NCBI GenBank assembly: GCA_950295325.1
Contig: OX485809.1
Location: 2,728,001-2,792,000, forward strand
Source: Polytrichum commune
Taxonomy: Eukaryota > Streptophyta > Polytrichopsida > Polytrichales > Polytrichaceae
Direction: 5' to 3'
DNA: 64,000 nt
The notes beneath the pieces are model-generated. The model ran no database searches, was not told the DNA's origin, and was given only the letters and a program-made list of their open reading frames with translations. The position numbers were made by a program, and so were the translations under genes. Below are positions 34,501-47,833 of the stretch, in pieces (position 1 is the first letter of the stretch; each line of letters opens with the position of its first letter).

Positions 34501-37500
34501 ACTTGTCGTCCTGAAATTTATACCAAGTGATAGATATATACGTAATGATTTGACACTTAAAAAGTCTTAATTTAAAAAATATTTTAAGGCCAAGTATTGT
34601 AGGGGGTATGCCATTAAAACACACTCACGTGTATTCCGGGCACATGACATTTGGTATTAGTATGCTCAATAATTTATTCCACTTGCATACTAAATGTAAA
34701 ACTATCATCTCAAGTACTCCAATGTGCTATGCTAAATGTTGTAATGCCTTGAATTATTCTTCAAGAAGTTATTCAGTTGGCAAATAGTGTCATGTTGAAA
34801 ATTAGTGGACGTGACATTTCTAGGCCTCTAGGCAACTAATATAGACCCTTTGCAAATAGTGTGTGTGACAGTAAATACCATAAATAGTGTAGTGGACTCA
34901 TTTTAAAAGTAATTATTGGTAATTTTCGAAACCAGCACGAAGTTCGTTCTGAAATTAGTTTAAGAAACCGGCAAGAAGTTATGAAATAAGCTACTCTGGT
35001 CACCAATCATTTCAATGCAGCCATTATGAAATAAAGATTTTGATGTTACTATTGGACGGCATTAATCACATATTCTTCACATATACATCACATAATCACA
35101 TATACAGAGCACAAATATAGAATGGCTTACAGAATCTTCAAGGTCAGAGACACGCAAACCCAGAACTTGGGTGCGTAACCTATAGTCAGCAGCATCTCCT
35201 ATTTCATGACGATGGACATTCTCAAGGGGTTTTGTTTGATTTTGCTGTTGTGTTTCCAATGGGAATGATCCTCTCTTCTCCACCTCTCTTTCTTTCAACG
35301 TAAGTCTTGCCTCCCTTTCTTCTATAGTTGATGCAATGGCTTCAGCTGCTTTCCGCTTCTCCTCAACATTTCGTCTTTGTTCCTCCAGCTCGGCACGTGC
35401 TCCTTGCAGTTGCTGTCGAAGGTCCTGTGCATCTTTCTCAACTTGGTCTTTGTACTCTTTGGTTTGTCGTTCCAGTTTGAGCACCGTCAACTCACGGTCA
35501 CTTACATTTGTTTCACGAGCGTCGATGCTAGCTTCTCTAGCACGCAAGATGTCCATCATCTCTGTCCGTTGCTTCTCCATCTCCTCCTTCAGGAATACCT
35601 TACACGGCATTAAATTCAATTAGTCCCTTGCGTAACAGCTCTAATATGTCTTGACAAAGATCAATCGATTCCAAGTTCTCGTGTTCAAAGTTTTTTGCAC
35701 ACTAGAGCTCTTCTTGAACAGACTCCTTCTACCATACGACTCTAAACTACATATAGCACAAGAAATCACAAGAAACAAGTAGAAATACGGTCATATGTGG
35801 CAACGGTGACCATGAGTACTACCTATGTCAAGGAAACTATATACATCATTTGCACATATTTGAGTTTTGGACACTTGTTCTCGTTTAAGACATGTGTATT
35901 CTCGGCTCCTTGGGAGTTTAATAACTTCTATGGAAGACAGTGGGCTCGTCTACCAATGAGCAAATGAAAAAAATTCACCTTTTTTTCGTTGTCATCCTTC
36001 TCTTGCTGCGCTTGAGTCGCTTGCATCTGGATACACTCAATTCTTTGATTGGCAGCTACTCTTTGGATCTCAGTTTTTGCTATTTTTAACGACTCCTTCT
36101 CAAAAGCAAGGTTTGCTTGCCCTTCCTTCAGCTGTTCCCACTCTGTTTATTATCATGACAATTAAGCCCACACTTGAGCCTGGAACCTACTTAAATAAAA
36201 CATAAAGGAGGAAAGATATTGGGAGGCGAAAAAGCGTGGACAAAATATACCATTCGAAAACAATATAGCAGTATCCAACTATAGCTACCTTCGACCCATC
36301 TTCGTTGACATTACTTGGATTCCCAGGTAATAGCTAGGATATAACCCAAAAATTCAAAGATATACATTGGTCGATTTTCAATAACAATTCTACGAACTAT
36401 AGCTGGCGGCGGTTAGGAAAGCAAGAATTTATCCCTTCAAAAAAGAATAGTATTTATAAAGAATAGTTATTGTTGGAAGGTGCAGCGAGCCTTCCATACC
36501 TTTCTCTAGTTCTGAAGACTTTGTTTCAAGGTCTGCAGCTCGTTGCAACCGCTCCTTCACCTGCGTTTCCAGCTTGAAAATGGTCTGACCGTGCTCTTCT
36601 AAACTTTTAGCTTTGTTTTTGAGGTCAGCTTCAAAGCTTTCCAGCTCCCTCTCCTTCGCCTCCAATTGTTCCCGTTTCTCTTCCATCAAAAGCTCGTCAT
36701 GTGTTCGATTTCGGTTACTTTCCTCTACTACAGCTGTTTCTTCTTTGAGTGTCGCAGCATGCTGTTCCACTTCTGCAATCATCTTGTCCAGATCTTTCTT
36801 TTCACTAGCCAATCTAGACTCTAACTCCTGCACGATAGAGATACCAATAAACTGTTAGCTCAGCTTTATCCACTGTGCCAAATCAATCAGAAGATTTCAA
36901 GCTAGTCAATAACAAGGGAAATCGGGCCAAGACTCTGAATTCTTGCATGTAGACTGCTTACAGGTGTGTTTTAAAAGTCAACGGATTGAACCTCTTGATC
37001 TTAAATACTTACACACTGCACCTTCTGGAAGTTACGTTGTTGATCACAACCTTAAAAGACTCTTTTTAAAAATGCATTCGTCCTCAGCAACGTGAGTTGT
37101 GTATTTCACAACGTATTAACCCAGGCCAGAATACGAAACAGCACAATATTCAGAAACGACTGAAGCTATGAAAATTCAAGTATGCGGTTTAAAGTGGCAA
37201 GAGAATTACTTGCAAGTCTTTCTCGCTGTGAATAACTGCATGCTCTCGGAATCTAAGATTCTTCTCTTTACTTGCTGCTTCAGCAGCCATTCGCTTTAGT
37301 CCACTTTGAACTGCAACTAGTTTTGTTTCCTGCTCCAAAATAGAACAAAGACATTCATAATTAGTGTAACCGAAACAATCCACACAACATGTCAGCAGTT
37401 CTTCATCCAGTTGAAATAGAGATGTCATATTTGAGTGTACAAACTTTGGGAGATAGAGATATAGTATAGCATAGACATATTACAGATCAGTTGTATGTGC

Positions 37501-40500
37501 CACCTTTCAATATGTGTCTACTTTGTTCCCATGCTGAATAAACAAACTCTAGAGAGTTTGTGTTAAAATGAGGGCCAATCGTTAGAAGGGATTCTATATT
37601 CGTCCAATCTTTGACGAAGCTCACTGCACTTTCCACAGTAGTTTGAATCCACAATTCTTTGCAAACTTAGTTGGTGCAGTGTTGCTTAATGTTACTTTTT
37701 TCCTTTTTTGAATTTATTAATATTAATATTATTTTCTGTTGTTGGACATTTGAATACAACTAAAACATGGAGAGATTCTCCAGCACTTGAGATAGCACCT
37801 GTGCCAAAAATTCATTTTCACGCCGCTTCAGGACTTCTTGGTGAGAGGACAGCTTGTCGGCCAACACTTCAAGCTTGCCTTTAGATGTTTCAACCTTATG
37901 GCGCTGGCGCTCAAGTCTGGTTGAAGCCTGATCTAGTTCTGCGACGCGGTCGATTATTTGGGAGCCAGCTTGTTCAATGTCAACTTGGAGCTTTCTCTGG
38001 CCATGAGAACAATCACGAAGAATATGAAGAACTAAGAATAATGTAGACAAGTAGCTAGCTTCAGTTGCATATGCTTCTTCTACACAACATTGTCAACAAC
38101 ATTCCTTCAATAAGAAATGAAGTTTGACGATTGGAGGTCTGTTCTATCACGTATTTATTCGTCTTGCCAGGGAAAAGAAATGTTTATTGGTTGGAACAAG
38201 ATCTCAGGAACAGTTTTGAGGAGTGATTACTTGCTAATACAAATTTCTTACCCAATTTCTCCCATGCGCATTAATATATTCCATCTATGCCCACAAAACA
38301 CTTGGCTTAAACTCATACCACCACCTGTCCATATCTAACCATTGAACCTTAACATCTGTGTGAGTTATCAAGGATTTGAATGCAACTTATTTGGCTGAGT
38401 GCTGAATTTCCCAGGCATTCATTTTTCCGGAGAATGAGAATAGAACTTTGACCAGGTTATAAGAGAGGAATACCAGCTCTTGTATTTGAGCCGTCAACTC
38501 CTCCTTCCCCTTTACGAAGCTATCAATTCGATTCTGCAAAGTCTCTTCTGCTTCTCGTTGCCATATCTGAAGCTCCATCTTTTTCGCATGTACTTCATGC
38601 AATTCTTTGTCAACTTCTCGCTTTGCTATCTCCAGGTCCCCCATTTGAGCATGGTACTCCTTGGCATGATTTCGGACCTATAAGTAATGATCATCAGTTT
38701 AGTGCAGTGTGAAATATAGAATATTGAGCATATTTGAAAGCTCTTAGTTATTAAAATTGGCCAGTTTCTGCCAGGCAGATTTGTAATACAAGATTCCCTT
38801 CCACATCCAGGAGAGAACTGTGCTTGGCAAGGTCAACGCAAGCGGGAATCTCAAAATGGGCACATGCTGTGAGCAGTTAGTCAGGATAAATCTCTGTGCA
38901 TGACAACGGCCTTAATTTAACCACAATCACAACACTTACTTCTTTAATGTGCGCATCATGTTTGACCTGCAAGTCCCTCTCCGTTGCCCAGGCTCGAGCC
39001 TCCATTTCTGCAAGTCTATTGATCTCCTCGTGTGCAACTCTCCTTTCCTCTGCTAGCTTCTCTAGGTCAGCTTTAATTTCCTCTTCTTTAGCTTCTAATT
39101 TTTTATACCGGCTTGTAAGGCTCTCCTGCTTGACCTTCAGTTCTTGGGACCAGGTTTCCTGTTCCTGCACCAGCTTTGCATGCAAGGCCTGCAACAGATA
39201 CGACCGGTTCCAAGCATATGTAAACTAGGAAGTGCGACCTATTGACCTGTCGAGATACATGAACTATACTCCGCTCCAACTGAAACTGCAAAGATGAAAT
39301 ATCTTTTGCAGCAGCAATACTTACAATTGATATGAAGGAGGGCTGTGGTAGTTTTTCTGAGGAGTAAAACAATTTACAACAATTTTCAGAATTTAGAGCC
39401 CTACCTCAGATTGCTCCTTCTCTTCTCTTGCAAGATCTTCAATCTGTTGGAGATTTTTCTGCTGCATTTGCAACTCTTTCTCTTTATCACGAAGTCTGTC
39501 CTCCCACTTCCTTACACGCTCCTCAACCGATTTAAGATATTCAGCAGATTCCCGACGCTCCTTAGCTGTTCGAGCCCATGCATCCTCTGCACTTTTCTTG
39601 GCAATACGGGCATCAGAAATGGCTTCCTCTGCGTCTTTCATACGCAACCTATCCCTTTCCAGACCAGCAAACAATTCTCTTATTTTGGACCTCTCTTGTT
39701 CCAATTGCCTTTGTAATCCAGTGATTCGTTTTTCCCTCTCATCAAGGTTGTTCGTCTTCTCATCTACAGCAGCACCCTGCCGCTTTAACTCTTTCTCAAG
39801 TTCTTGAAGTGAAACTTCTTTAGCGCTTATTTTTGCCTCTGTTTCTTTGAGGGTCGACAGAAGCTTCGCCTTTTTTTTCTCCTCTATCGACCTATTCTTT
39901 TCTAGCTGATCTGATTTTGATTTAAGTTCCTCTTGCAACTTTTTTAAGGCAGAATTTTTGGAATCTATCTCCCTCTCCCTTGCTGCTACCTGCCTCAATC
40001 GATCTTGGACCTTCTGCTTCTCTCTATTCATCTGTTCCTGGTCATCATGCAATCTCTGTGATGTGAGCCTCAATTCTTCTTGTAGAGCAGAAATCTCAAG
40101 TGCTCTACCATCTATATTTGACTCGTGCACAAAAAGATCCGCTGCTTTTTTCTGCACTTCTGCCATGGATGCGGCTGCTTCCCTTTCACATTCTGCCACA
40201 GCCTGTTGATCAGGTCATCAATCAAGATTTTAGAAATTATGCTCTACTAACTCATAGCAGATATTTCTCTCGACACCAAGATACTCTGTCCAGAGCCTTG
40301 CGGTGTTCTAGCAATTAAATGCAGTGCTATCTTTCTGATACATACTGAACTAGTAAGCCAAATCAATGAAGCTAAGTTCAGTAAAGAGTTAATAAAAATG
40401 TTACTCTCGAGACCTTATCAAACAGTCTGGAATGAAGATGCCGCTGAACAACCTTAGTTAACAATTATTTTCCATGCTTGTATTTTGAATGGAACAACAT

Positions 40501-43500
40501 TAGTGAGCACTGGAGATCCTTTTTTTCCTACTTATCTTTATTAAACAAATGATCACCAAAAGCGTGAATTCTAGGTTTTATGTCTGGCATGATCAAAGCA
40601 CCTTCCGACGTTCTTGGAGGTGAGTGACCCAAAGAATAAGGTTGTCACGTTCCTTTGCAAGCTTTACTCTTTCATCTTCCATACTCGAGGCTTGTTCTTC
40701 AGCACATTTCATCATAGCTTCAGCTTTGGAGCACTGCTCACTTGCAGCTTCCTTTTGCTTAGCCATCTCCTCCTGCATTTTAGACATTCGAGTCCCTTCT
40801 TTTTCCAGCACTGTGCCCCACTTTTGAAGGTGAGTCTCACGGCTCATATAGGTAACCAGGCGTTCACAGATTCCAATAACTGTGGAGCACCATTCCTCAC
40901 ATTTTCCTTCCGCTGCTAGGAAAGCCATTCCATCAAAAGTAGCACTTTTCCTATCCTTCTGTGAGATTTCCGGTTCAAAACCAAAAGAGTGATCACCAGA
41001 ATAGGATCCTAAGTCAACTGATTCTCTTAGCTCTAGCCAGGCATTTTGGAGAACTTTGTCCTTCTTTTCGAGTTGCCAAAGGACGTCCTTCAATGCTGCA
41101 CAGAGTTTCCTCATCACCGTCTTTCCGGTTTCTATTGACTTTAGTTTCTCTGCCATGTCACTATTCTGCCGCTGTAAACATCAATTTCCATGAATGTTAG
41201 TCGAAGATTTCATGTCTGTAAATAGAACAACTGAAGCTTAGCAATGTCGTTGGGGGGGGGGGGGAGGAGAAGATTTCAGAAAAAGAATCCACAGTGCTTC
41301 AAATCGATTACATATCCAATGTGAATCAGGGTTAATGTCGTATTTCAGTTGAATCAGCACAAGAATTGTTATACTGAAGTAGTACTGAAAATGCAACTTC
41401 GTCTACTACAGAAGTGATCGACTAATATCTGTCACATTTCCCTACACTTCGATTGTGATGGGAAGGTGTCCACCTCCTTTTCTCGCTGCCCATCATGTTC
41501 CCGGTGACTCAAAGCATCCTCACACCTATTAATGGCAAGCCTTTCCTGAGAAAGTTTCTGCTGTTCCTCAAATAATTTCTCTTCAGCAATCCTTAGGGCT
41601 GCCTCCCTTTTGGACAACCTTAACTCCCAATTTACCTGCAAAGTGGACGGATTCTTCTGACTATTAATGTGGTTTCACAATAATCGTTTAATTTCATTCA
41701 GGCCTGACGGTGTCCACTGTAGAATCTCTAGCAAATTTTTGATTGATTGAACAAAAAAGTAACTCAGTATGTATCTATCAAAATCCAGAAGAGGCATCCG
41801 ATGCCTGACCATCTCTTTGCTTGAGATATCAATGAATCAAACTTGAGGTAGAAGTGGAAGCAAAATAGGGTCTCTTGTAGTAATCTTGGCTCACTGCTTG
41901 TACAGATCTACAAGGAAGATCCCCGAAAGCATTGAGATTTGCCACTTTGACCTCTCAGCTAATCGAACTGAACACAAATCCCAGTTTACCCTTGTAGGGT
42001 AGAAAATTAGGGAACGTCTTAAAAATGTAGGAACTAACCCTGCAAAGTCTGTCCCCCAGCTTCATGTTATCTGCTTCTAGATTGTCATTCTTGTCAATTT
42101 GAACTTCCAGCTTCAACACGTTGCCTTTCATTGACGTCAGCTCATTGGCATTGTACGTTGACATTTCATTTGCAAAAAACTGATTGGCTTCTGAGAAATT
42201 CTGCATTGGGATGCAATAAACATCAGCCAAAAGTTATTCTTTCATGATCTATCTGAAGACATAATTCTTGTCAAAAATTCACTGAAGACATTGATGCAGG
42301 ATGAAGGATATATCAAACAATTATCTGACACTCAGTGTAATGGTCAAATTATTTTGTATGAAGCTACAAATGCTGCCCAACATGTACTAGATTTTCCCAA
42401 ATCGAGCAAATAATAAAATGAAAAAAAAAAAAAAAAAAAAACTTCTAACCTCAGATGGATGAGATTTCGGCTTGAGCACTCCCTCCGTCAAAATGCTCCG
42501 ATCCGCAAGAACTCGCCAAGCTACATTTCTGTGTGACAGGAAAGGCGGGTGCTTCAAATTTCAAATTGCACGAACACAAACAGAGTAAACGGAATTTTTT
42601 AAATAAGTTGACACCGTTGCAACATGTATCCCTCATCATTTCCGTCCCCTATCCCCAAATCTAAACACATTTTGCGTTTCTTACTTGCGCTACGGCACTT
42701 AAGTTTTAAAGGCTCTTGATTCGACATACATATGCCAAATCCCTCCCTTCCACTCCCTCTAGAATTAAAGACCATTGTGTGTGGACCACGGGACCATAGA
42801 GGTCTTGGCTCTTGATTTCAATACCCTTGAGAAACTAGATGAAAACCGTATGCAAGGAGCTTAAGACTAGAATTTGTCCCAGAAAAGAGCTAGGACTACA
42901 GCTTCAAACAATGGAAATCCACCGAGAAGGCAGTTTCAACGAAATGCCAGGTTTTGGATTCTCGAAGAGATAGATGGATATCAAAGTGTCCTGTAAAGAA
43001 AAGAGATTAAGTCAGAAATGTACCTCGGCGGGGATGCTTTATAGGATGATGTGTTCAATTGCACCTCCTCTTTCGCTGTGAATGTTGGTGCAGCACTTGG
43101 GGGAGATCTGGACTGATCATAGTGTGCAGCACCCAACATATTTGTGGCCTCCAGAGAGGGTAATGGTGACTCTGGAGGCCCCTTTCCAGATGAATAGGTT
43201 GCAGGGTCTGAAGATGTAGGATTGCAGCTTTCCACCACTTCAACAGAGTTAGTTGAATACTCTCGTGATGATATATTTGGATTTGAGGAGGGTGTTGGAC
43301 AAACCTCCCCAAAAATATCTTGAAGGTTGAGATTGTTGTCAAATTCCATTACAGGCTCAGATTTTCTATATGGAGGCAGTCGGGTTAAGGATGCACAGCT
43401 AACATGCTTCTCATGCCCTGAAGAAGGAGATTTTGAGTTCGTTGAAGTTGCTGGATTCAGAGGAGGTTTGTCTCGATAGACAGTAGGTACCGTGGCCCTT

Positions 43501-44648
43501 GTGTACATCGCATCACTTGACGGTGATATGTGTCCATCTTTGGAAGTTCTGCCTGAAGACTCCAAAGGGGAGATCGGCATGGACAATGAGCTTGTGGTCA
43601 CTTGGGCGACAGATGGATACACTAGAGATGACGAGTGGTCATCCTTCAGAACATTCACATCTTTCCCAGAGGTGGCTATTGCTGCCGGTCTTCTGTGTCG
43701 TGACGAGAAAGGGGTCCTACCAGAATTCAATGCCGAGGGACTGCCAGTTCGGCTGGAAGCTGATGAAGCTCTATCACTAATTTGTGCAGACCTTACTGAT
43801 GATGTATGATTGGCAAACAAGGGGTTGGAGTAGGATGATGCCGCAGATGACACAGGATGTTCCTGAGAACGGTTTGGGGGGAAGTTTGTTGTTCCCTTCT
43901 GTGGTACATCCTTCTCAACTTCCCATTTGGCGGACTTTTTCTGGAAGCTCAGCCACTGTAGAATAGCAAAGATGAATCAATGAGAGATGAATACTATACT
44001 ACATTTCAGTCCATGCATTTAGAATCTACTATCCAAGGCTTATGGCCGTATCCACCCTATAACACCCATGTCAATCTTTACCAACAAATTGCAAGAGACC
44101 ATTGCCCACGATGTTGACCTTAAGATCCACTTAATATTTCATGCATACTGTTCTAAGAGTTAGGAAAATCATATATAAATCATGAGTCAATCTAGAAAGC
44201 CTTATGTTATCTCTGGGCCTCAAGCTTCTCAGAGTCTAATATATTTACCTGTGTCACAAGCTGTAGAATAGCAAACATGAATTAATGATAGATCAATACT
44301 GCAATTCAGTCCACGAATTTAGTTTCCATTATTCGAGGTTTATAGCCGTATACACCCCATAACACCCATGTTACTAATTACCGACATAGTGCAAGTAAAC
44401 ATTGTCCCACGATGTTGATCTTAAGTTCCAATCCATGTTTCATGCATAATGGTCTAAGAGTTGATAAATCATGAGTCAATATACAAACTCTTTTGTTATG
44501 TCTGGGTCTCAAGCGTCTTGGAATCTAAAATATTTACCTGTGTCTCAAGCTGCTCAAAACGCCTTGCAATATCACGGGCCACAGACATATCATCTGCAAC
44601 TGATGTTCCACAGCGTTCAATTTGCATGCCTCTGCCACATTCTCCCAT
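31546..44648 (-). CDS. Very long coiled-coil protein, about 2,162 aa, at least 17 exons
   Basis: Minus-strand exons: 44648-44538, 43955-43024, 42528-42450, 42200-42039, 41635-41474, 41171-40602, 40202-39405, 39188-38940, 38677-38474, 37996-37799, 37329-37210, 36827-36500, 36142-35979, 35598-35131, 33859-33632, 33431-33322, 33151-31546. All splice phases agree. Residues 1-60 hold a short conserved-looking block (VARDIARRFEQLETQWLSFQ). Residues about 60-350 are Ser/Pro-rich and probably disordered, with MEFDNNLNLQDIFGEVCP within. Residues about 375-1800 are almost continuous Glu/Lys/Arg/Gln-rich heptad sequence, interrupted near 510-560 by a small non-coil segment (SFGFEPEISQKDRK). The end has a Leu-rich helical block (QVQQALNALSARLSLMEQIE) and a disordered tail. 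I do not recognise the family; a cytoskeletal, centrosomal/basal-body or nuclear-scaffold role would suit the shape but is guesswork. The true N-terminus is uncertain. Confidence 0.8.
34021..34890. mobile_element. TIR element in an intron of the coiled-coil gene
   Basis: The left end ACACTGTTTATGGTATTTAG followed by GGTCAC is the inverse of the right end, which reverse-complemented reads ACACTATTTATGGTATTTAC followed by TGTCAC (about 22 of 26 positions). It is 870 bp, non-coding, and interrupted by a second TIR element. A related terminus is found at 3717-3742. Confidence 0.6.
34282..34637. mobile_element. Nested TIR element, about 356 bp
   Basis: Left end GGAATCACGTGAGTGCGT; right end reverse-complemented GGAATACACGTGAGTGTGT. 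Both ends then carry a C-rich CCCCCTA motif. The interior is extremely AT-rich. It lies inside the element at 34021-34890, between two related blocks ending GCTCAATAAT, so it is the younger insertion or part of a composite. Confidence 0.6.
41252..41264. repeat. Run of 13 G in an intron
   Basis: Homopolymer within an intron of the coiled-coil gene; length is likely to be variable or uncertain in assembly. Confidence 0.8.
42421..42441. repeat. Run of 21 A in an intron
   Basis: Lies just downstream of the splice donor at 42449 of the coiled-coil gene. On the gene strand it is a poly-T tract. Confidence 0.9.
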
Positions 44649-45437
44649 GTTCTAAGAAAATACTGGCCAAACCTACAAGCCGACAGAATTTTTTTAGAAA
44701 ATGAGGACTTCCACCAGAACCCTTCAGCAGTGAAGGCCTCACATGTCAAGAGTGCGTCTGAGGAAAGAGGTTTTATTTCTATATTTTGGCTTGAGGAATG
44801 ATAATATAAACGCAAAAAAGAAGACAATTTCTAAACATGAACAAACGACAGTCATAAGGTTATTATGGTTCAAACCAATATTGGAATAATATATAGGTGA
44901 ATGCATGGTATCAATACATAATATCAATAATGGTATTAAGGAAACTTCCCAACGAGTATCAAAAACTGTAATTTCAGTCACATATTGATACTTGATCGGT
45001 ATCACAAGATGAGAGAATCTTTGTATACCCAAGTTATCATTTGAATCAATACCATTGTAAAACCATATTCATACTAGGGCAAGTTTACCTAAATGTTCTT
45101 GGATGGTATATGGACCCAAATGGCTCAAAAAACAAAAATTTCCTCAGCTACCCATACCCTACTGGTATCAAAAACATGTCAAATCCTCATTATATACTTG
45201 CAAGTGGTATCAAAAAAAAGGTGATACCAAACTCAACACTGGTTCAAACTCTCTGGAGACTGTCAAATTTGGGCTATTTACTGGATTTAGAATCATACAT
45301 TTAGGTGAACAGTTCTTCAAGATGTTCAACACTGGCCTCCTCTCCGCATGAAGACGTAATTCTACTCTATATATGATAGAACTAAGTGTCACCTAGTCAA
45401 TAGAAGCCCTCCAAGACAAGCAGAATAGAAATGCTTA

Positions 45438-45503
45438 CCTAAATGATGGTGAATAGAAAGCATCCAATTTAGGGCTGGAATTTGCCTTATTAAGATTGGA
45501 ACC
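45438..45503 (-). other. Possible upstream exon of the coiled-coil gene
   Basis: Bounded by TTTATTCCAG on one side and GTAAGCATTT on the other, both good splice signals on the minus strand. One frame is open: SNLNKANSSPKLDAFYSPSF. Joined at phase 2 to an acceptor near 44665 it would continue as RFGQYFLRTWENVAEACKLN, but that frame differs from the one used later in the same exon. It may instead be a 5' UTR exon. Confidence 0.45.
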
Positions 45504-46149
45504 TGGAATAAAAGAAACAAAACATTCTGGATCAGGACATTGTGCCAAGTATGATACATAATCTGCTTAATTCATTATTTCCTAATTACATTTCAAGTTG
45601 TCATAACTTCCTAACCGACAATAAGTTTCAATGAAATAACAACAAACTAAATTATATTATTCGAGAGAAGAACTTCATCAATGGGAACGAGAAGAAAATC
45701 TGGAGTATCTACAAAACACTTCAAGCATATTGAAACCTGCCTATCTATCTACGACAACAATAATGTACTCCACAACTTGAACCTCTATTACAGGTCCGAA
45801 ATTCTATTCAGAAATGATACACCAACTACATGTAAAGAAAATCAACATGGCGATCAACAGCATTCTGATGTCGTTACCAAGTCGTCTACTCTTGATCGAA
45901 TCCACGTAGTTTAATCGTATTGCCTCTGTCGAAATTCTCTTGGATTTTCACATACATTATCATAAAAAAATAGAAATCCTATGCTGAATTCCACCTATCC
46001 TTAAACTGTCAAACCTTTTCTGGAAATTCAAAAGCAATTGACAATACCTTCACAACGAGATGGTTAAGATATATACTCGGCAAACTGCTTCGATTCTTCA
46101 CCAAATAGCGCTCCGAGAATCGCATTCTCCTCCCCGTCGGTTAATTGAT

Positions 46150-46440
46150 CACCATATAAAGTACAAATTCATTCTTTCTTGGTTAAATTTAGAGAAAATG
46201 CGAGAATAGACACCGAGAGTAGCGCAGAGAGGGGACCATGCGACGCTGAAGAAACCATCGCCATTTCTTGCCCCCGTCCGCCTGGTACATTTTTCTGACC
46301 TGCTTAACCCCCGGTTACGTGGATGAAAAATTGGATCTCTCATCTACAATGATCGTAGATAAAGATCTTCATTCTTGCCAAATACGTAGATTCTGGGCTG
46401 ATTTACTTTAGCCCGAGTTTAATCTGAGGGTTACGGGTGA
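46150..46440 (-). promoter_or_regulatory. Probable promoter/first-exon area of the coiled-coil gene
   Basis: This is the first GC-richer stretch upstream of the gene before AT-rich repeats start at about 46500. It contains a short ATG-initiated minus-strand frame beginning MAMVSSASHGPLSALLS near 46264. I cannot place a TATA box or transcription start. Confidence 0.35.
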
Positions 46441-46503
46441 AGGCCAGGATGTCGGGAACGGTTGCAGTTGGGTCCCCGTTCGCCGTCCTCATGAGATGAC
46501 TAG

Positions 46504-46878
46504 TGAAAAAGGTAAGGTACTACTTACCATAATTGGGTATTAAGTATAGTTTCTAATGTGGTTGAAACTTAACCCTAATTACTATACTAAATGTCATATT
46601 TAGTGGAACTTATTATTTTTAGTCACATAATGCTATATATATATATTGTATATAGATAGATTATATTCTTGATGTGTTTTTCTACCAAGTAAAGTTGTTA
46701 ATGTTGTATATATAATGTCCACACAAACAATTTGACAAATTTTCACAAAAATATGAGATATATATAGTAAATAAATATAGCATTGCATAATATGAAATAG
46801 TAAGTGACACTAAATACAATATTTAGTGTACATATGAGGATATTTCAAAAAAATGGTAACTTACTCTATACCCTTTTC
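46504..46878. mobile_element. TIR element (MITE-like), about 375 bp
   Basis: The left end GAAAAAGGTAAGGTACTACTTACCAT resembles the inverted right end GAAAAGGGTATAGAGTAAGTTACCAT. (Both shown in two parts of the same order: a G-A4/5 block, then GTA, then CTTACCAT or GTTACCAT.) Interior AT-rich, non-coding. Target duplication not clear. Confidence 0.5.
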
Positions 46879-47575
46879 CTTCCTAGAGGTAGGTACATCA
46901 TTGTAATCGTGTACCCTGTGATCATGGTGTCAAATTAGTGTGAATATATGCCAGATTATTTATTATCGTAATATGCTTTTAATTATTTAAGATTTTGAAA
47001 GTTCAAAAACAAAAATGTTAGGAATATTTGTAAAATTTGTATCAAATAAAGGATTTTTAAATACTAACATATTTTGTGTCAAATTGACCATGATTATATG
47101 GTATCATCTTTAAATCTCAATTAGGAAAATGCATGCATGGTTATCCTCTATTTATCTCGTGTGGGTCACTACAATACTTCTCAAGTCAATAAGGAACTAC
47201 ATACATACATTAATGTGTAAAGGGGATTAACAGAGTTCTTTTTTAGCATTTGAATACCCTCATTTAATCACATATTTATTTATTTATATATATTCGTTGC
47301 TACATGTAAGTCTTTTTTTCCCTTAACTAATGTCCACCCAATAGTAATTATAATTTTTTGGGCTTTGCATATGGTACAAAGAAATAAATAATATACAAAC
47401 AACATATCATGCAACTCATATTGAAGTAAATTTGGACAATTTTCCAAAATTTAAACTTTTTGGCTAGTGCAATTCTATGAGGATTTCATTGATACACTTT
47501 TGATATACTTCAATCCATGAAAGATATGTGAATCCTTAGTGACTACCTGAATGTTATGCTCTTAAAACATGATGA

Positions 47576-47833
47576 ATCACTATATTAGTTAATTTGAGAC
47601 TTTCTCTTGTCTCAAAATTAATATATGGATCACAACAACATGGTCTAATGTTTGGGTCGTCCTACCTAAACCATCTTGATATGAGTTCTTAATTGGGTTC
47701 TTGGTATGAACACCCGCTTCAAAGTATTTGCATCTTACAACATTCCTCAATATCTGTGTGATTTTATCCACGTTCTTATATTTGTAATTGTCTCAAAATG
47801 CTAAAAAAGTCCCAAATTAACGAATATAGTGAT
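47576..47833. mobile_element. 258-bp TIR element, copy A, with 4-bp target duplication
   Basis: Ends ATCACTATATT-GTTAATTTG and its inverse, about 27 bp with two mismatches. Flanked by ATGA at 47572-47575 and ATGA at 47834-47837. It differs from copy B (49592-49849) at one position that I can see, base 12 of the element. Non-coding. Confidence 0.88.

Noticed and set aside
47589-47771. 60-residue minus-strand frame, identical at 49605-49787
   Set aside because: The identity comes from the two copies of a 258-bp TIR element. The peptide has no features of a transposase and is too short.
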